Under the pieces are notes generated by a model. It was not told where the DNA came from and did not search any database. It saw only the letters and a program-made list of their open reading frames with translations. The position numbers were made by a program, and so were the translations under genes. This document shows positions 63,226-64,000 of a stretch of DNA of 64,000 nt, piece after piece. The first letter of the stretch is position 1; the number at the start of each line of letters is the position of its first letter. The stretch is from Cytophagaceae bacterium (GTDB lineage Bacteria > Bacteroidota > Bacteroidia > Cytophagales > Cytophagaceae): positions 38,002-102,001 of the forward strand of contig JALONH010000008.1 in assembly GCA_025455005.1 (NCBI GenBank), written 5' to 3'.

Positions 63226-63723
63226 CTACTTAATTACGGCAGTATGCGTTTTACCTAATTGATAGGTTTTAGGTTTAATTAAGTACGGTACAACACCCGC
63301 AGCTAATAATACTGCTCCACCCGCAATGTAGGGTCCTGAGCTACCATCGTCTCCTGCTAATCCACCGGAGTTAAAAAGAATATAGGCGCCCACAACCATA
63401 CACGCCGCACCAATAGCTTGAGACGTCTTATGTAAACAAGTTATTTTACTGATTTCAATTATGCTGGTCAATGGAATTTCCATTACCGTTCCGTCGTCTT
63501 CATTTGGTAAAATCACTACAATACTTTGGCCATTAAAACTTTGAATTTTTGCTTTTTCAAAGTTTTCCATATCAGCCGTTTTTAGATGAATGGTTTTACC
63601 GGCTTTAATTTCTCTTGTTTTATGGTTTATGGTATCCGTTAAATATAGGGATTGAGCGGAACAAGTGTTATACCCTAACCAAGTTAACAAAACAATGAAG
63701 GAAGAAAGGAATACGGTTTTCAT
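63226..63723 (-). CDS. Unknown secreted or membrane protein, 165 residues
   Basis: A signal peptide (MKTVFLSSFIVLLTWLGYNTCSAQ), a beta-rich middle (GKTIHLKTADMENFEKAKIQSFNGQSIVVIL), then two glycine-rich hydrophobic segments (AIGAACMVVGAYILFNSGG, YIAGGAVLLAAGVVPYLI), probably a membrane hairpin. The family is not recognised. It is convergent with the MORN gene and has no clear terminator. Confidence 0.7.
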   Translation of the reverse strand: MKTVFLSSFIVLLTWLGYNTCSAQSLYLTDTINHKTREIKAGKTIHLKTADMENFEKAKIQSFNGQSIVVILPNEDDGTVMEIPLTSIIEISKITCLHKTSQAIGAACMVVGAYILFNSGGLAGDDGSSGPYIAGGAVLLAAGVVPYLIKPKTYQLGKTHTAVIK

Positions 63724-63802
63724 AAATTAAATATACAATTAACTTTCTCAAAAAAGAATTGTTTCAAGAAAAAAGTAGATTAAATAAATATTTGGTGGGG
63801 TA

Positions 63803-64000
63803 TTATGTATTGATAGGCTCCTGCAGTTGCTGTTGGTAAATATGAGCATACGTTTTACCCAATTGAATTAATTCGTCATGAGTACCGGATTCCATTACAG
63901 TACCATTATCTAAAACGATAATTTTATCGGCCAATTTTACAGAGGATACTCGGTGAGAAATAATCAGAATAGATCGAGAGCCGATAGTATGTTTAATATT
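63803..64000 (-). CDS. ABC transporter ATP-binding protein, C-terminal end (cut by window edge)
   Basis: The 65 visible residues include the H-loop ILIISHRVSSVKLADKIIVLDNG, followed by TVMESGTHDELIQLGKTYAHIYQQQ. This is the end of an exporter-type (permease fused to ATPase) ABC protein, judged from the TYAHIYQQQL tail. The rest lies beyond the right edge. Confidence 0.88.
   Translation of the reverse strand, partial: NIKHTIGSRSILIISHRVSSVKLADKIIVLDNGTVMESGTHDELIQLGKTYAHIYQQQLQEPINT

Noticed and set aside
1..64000. Mobile elements, CRISPR arrays, prophage or defence islands, tRNA genes
   Set aside because: No transposase or integrase, no regularly spaced repeats, no phage genes and no tRNA-like folds were recognised on either strand. 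The window is mostly core genome.

Overview
The window looks like a low-GC (high 30s percent by eye) chromosome segment of a Bacteroidota bacterium, probably free-living, aerobic and outside the Bacteroidales. The evidence is the parA-parB-DUF5683-dapB gene order, type IX secretion (T9SS) cargo with type A sorting tails and gliding-motility type B tails, the Bacteroidota -7 promoter element TAnnTTTG in front of many genes, a THX-family ribosomal protein, and an sdhCAB operon with a single fused cytochrome b subunit. There are no phage, insertion-sequence, CRISPR or tRNA signals. Gene density is high and no gene-free stretch exceeds about 300 bases.

Layout. 1-7050 (minus): an unidentified membrane protein (cut by the window edge), dapB, a DUF5683 protein, parB, parA, then yidC and pyrG, each with its own promoter or terminator. 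7193-8626 (plus): cca. 8615-11546 (minus): YjbR-like protein, glycosyltransferase, ftsE-like ATPase, a small conserved protein and fructose-6-phosphate aldolase. 11685-11775 (minus): the 4.5S SRP RNA. 11845-18468 (minus): short MscS channel, a 2-oxo acid dehydrogenase E2, cinA and a secreted subtilisin-like protease. 18589-22709 (plus): a secreted glycosidase and a GNAT/nitrilase fusion. 22765-23425 (minus): an A-type Fe-S carrier and two tiny tandem lipoproteins. 23503-26318: thiL facing an unknown protein and rlmD. 26421-28289: a surface protein with type B tail. 28360-34978 (plus): a complete TetR-TolC-HlyD-RND efflux operon behind a perfect palindrome.

35083-41313: N-carbamoylputrescine amidase (TTG start fixed by its promoter), then a small glycan-type cluster (EamA exporter, QdtA-like cupin, GNAT/FemAB-like transferase, GT2) leading into a patatin fused to an outer-membrane barrel. 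41310-45615 (minus): cvfB-like protein and sdhCAB. 45772-52348 (plus): a second type B surface protein, a DCC oxidoreductase and a tight five-gene envelope cluster (CxxCH anchor-V protein, small cytochrome c, DUF5777 barrel, YceI, DUF481-like). 52432-56767: fabD, folK, sppA and bioB. 56840-60445 (minus): THX protein, membrane DnaJ, a ComEA-type helix-hairpin-helix domain fused to a predicted outer-membrane barrel, and a second barrel. 60541-63221 (plus): two secreted MORN-variant repeat proteins, the first with about 27 units of 24 residues. The right edge carries an unknown membrane protein and the end of an ABC transporter.

Most genes are housekeeping. The best candidates for undescribed biology are the HhH-barrel operon, the cytochrome/DUF5777/YceI cluster, the coupled pair of 43-46-residue lipoproteins, and two sequence-level signals: promoters placed exactly 4 nt before the start codon (leaderless mRNAs) and a strong excess of the tetranucleotide CCGG.
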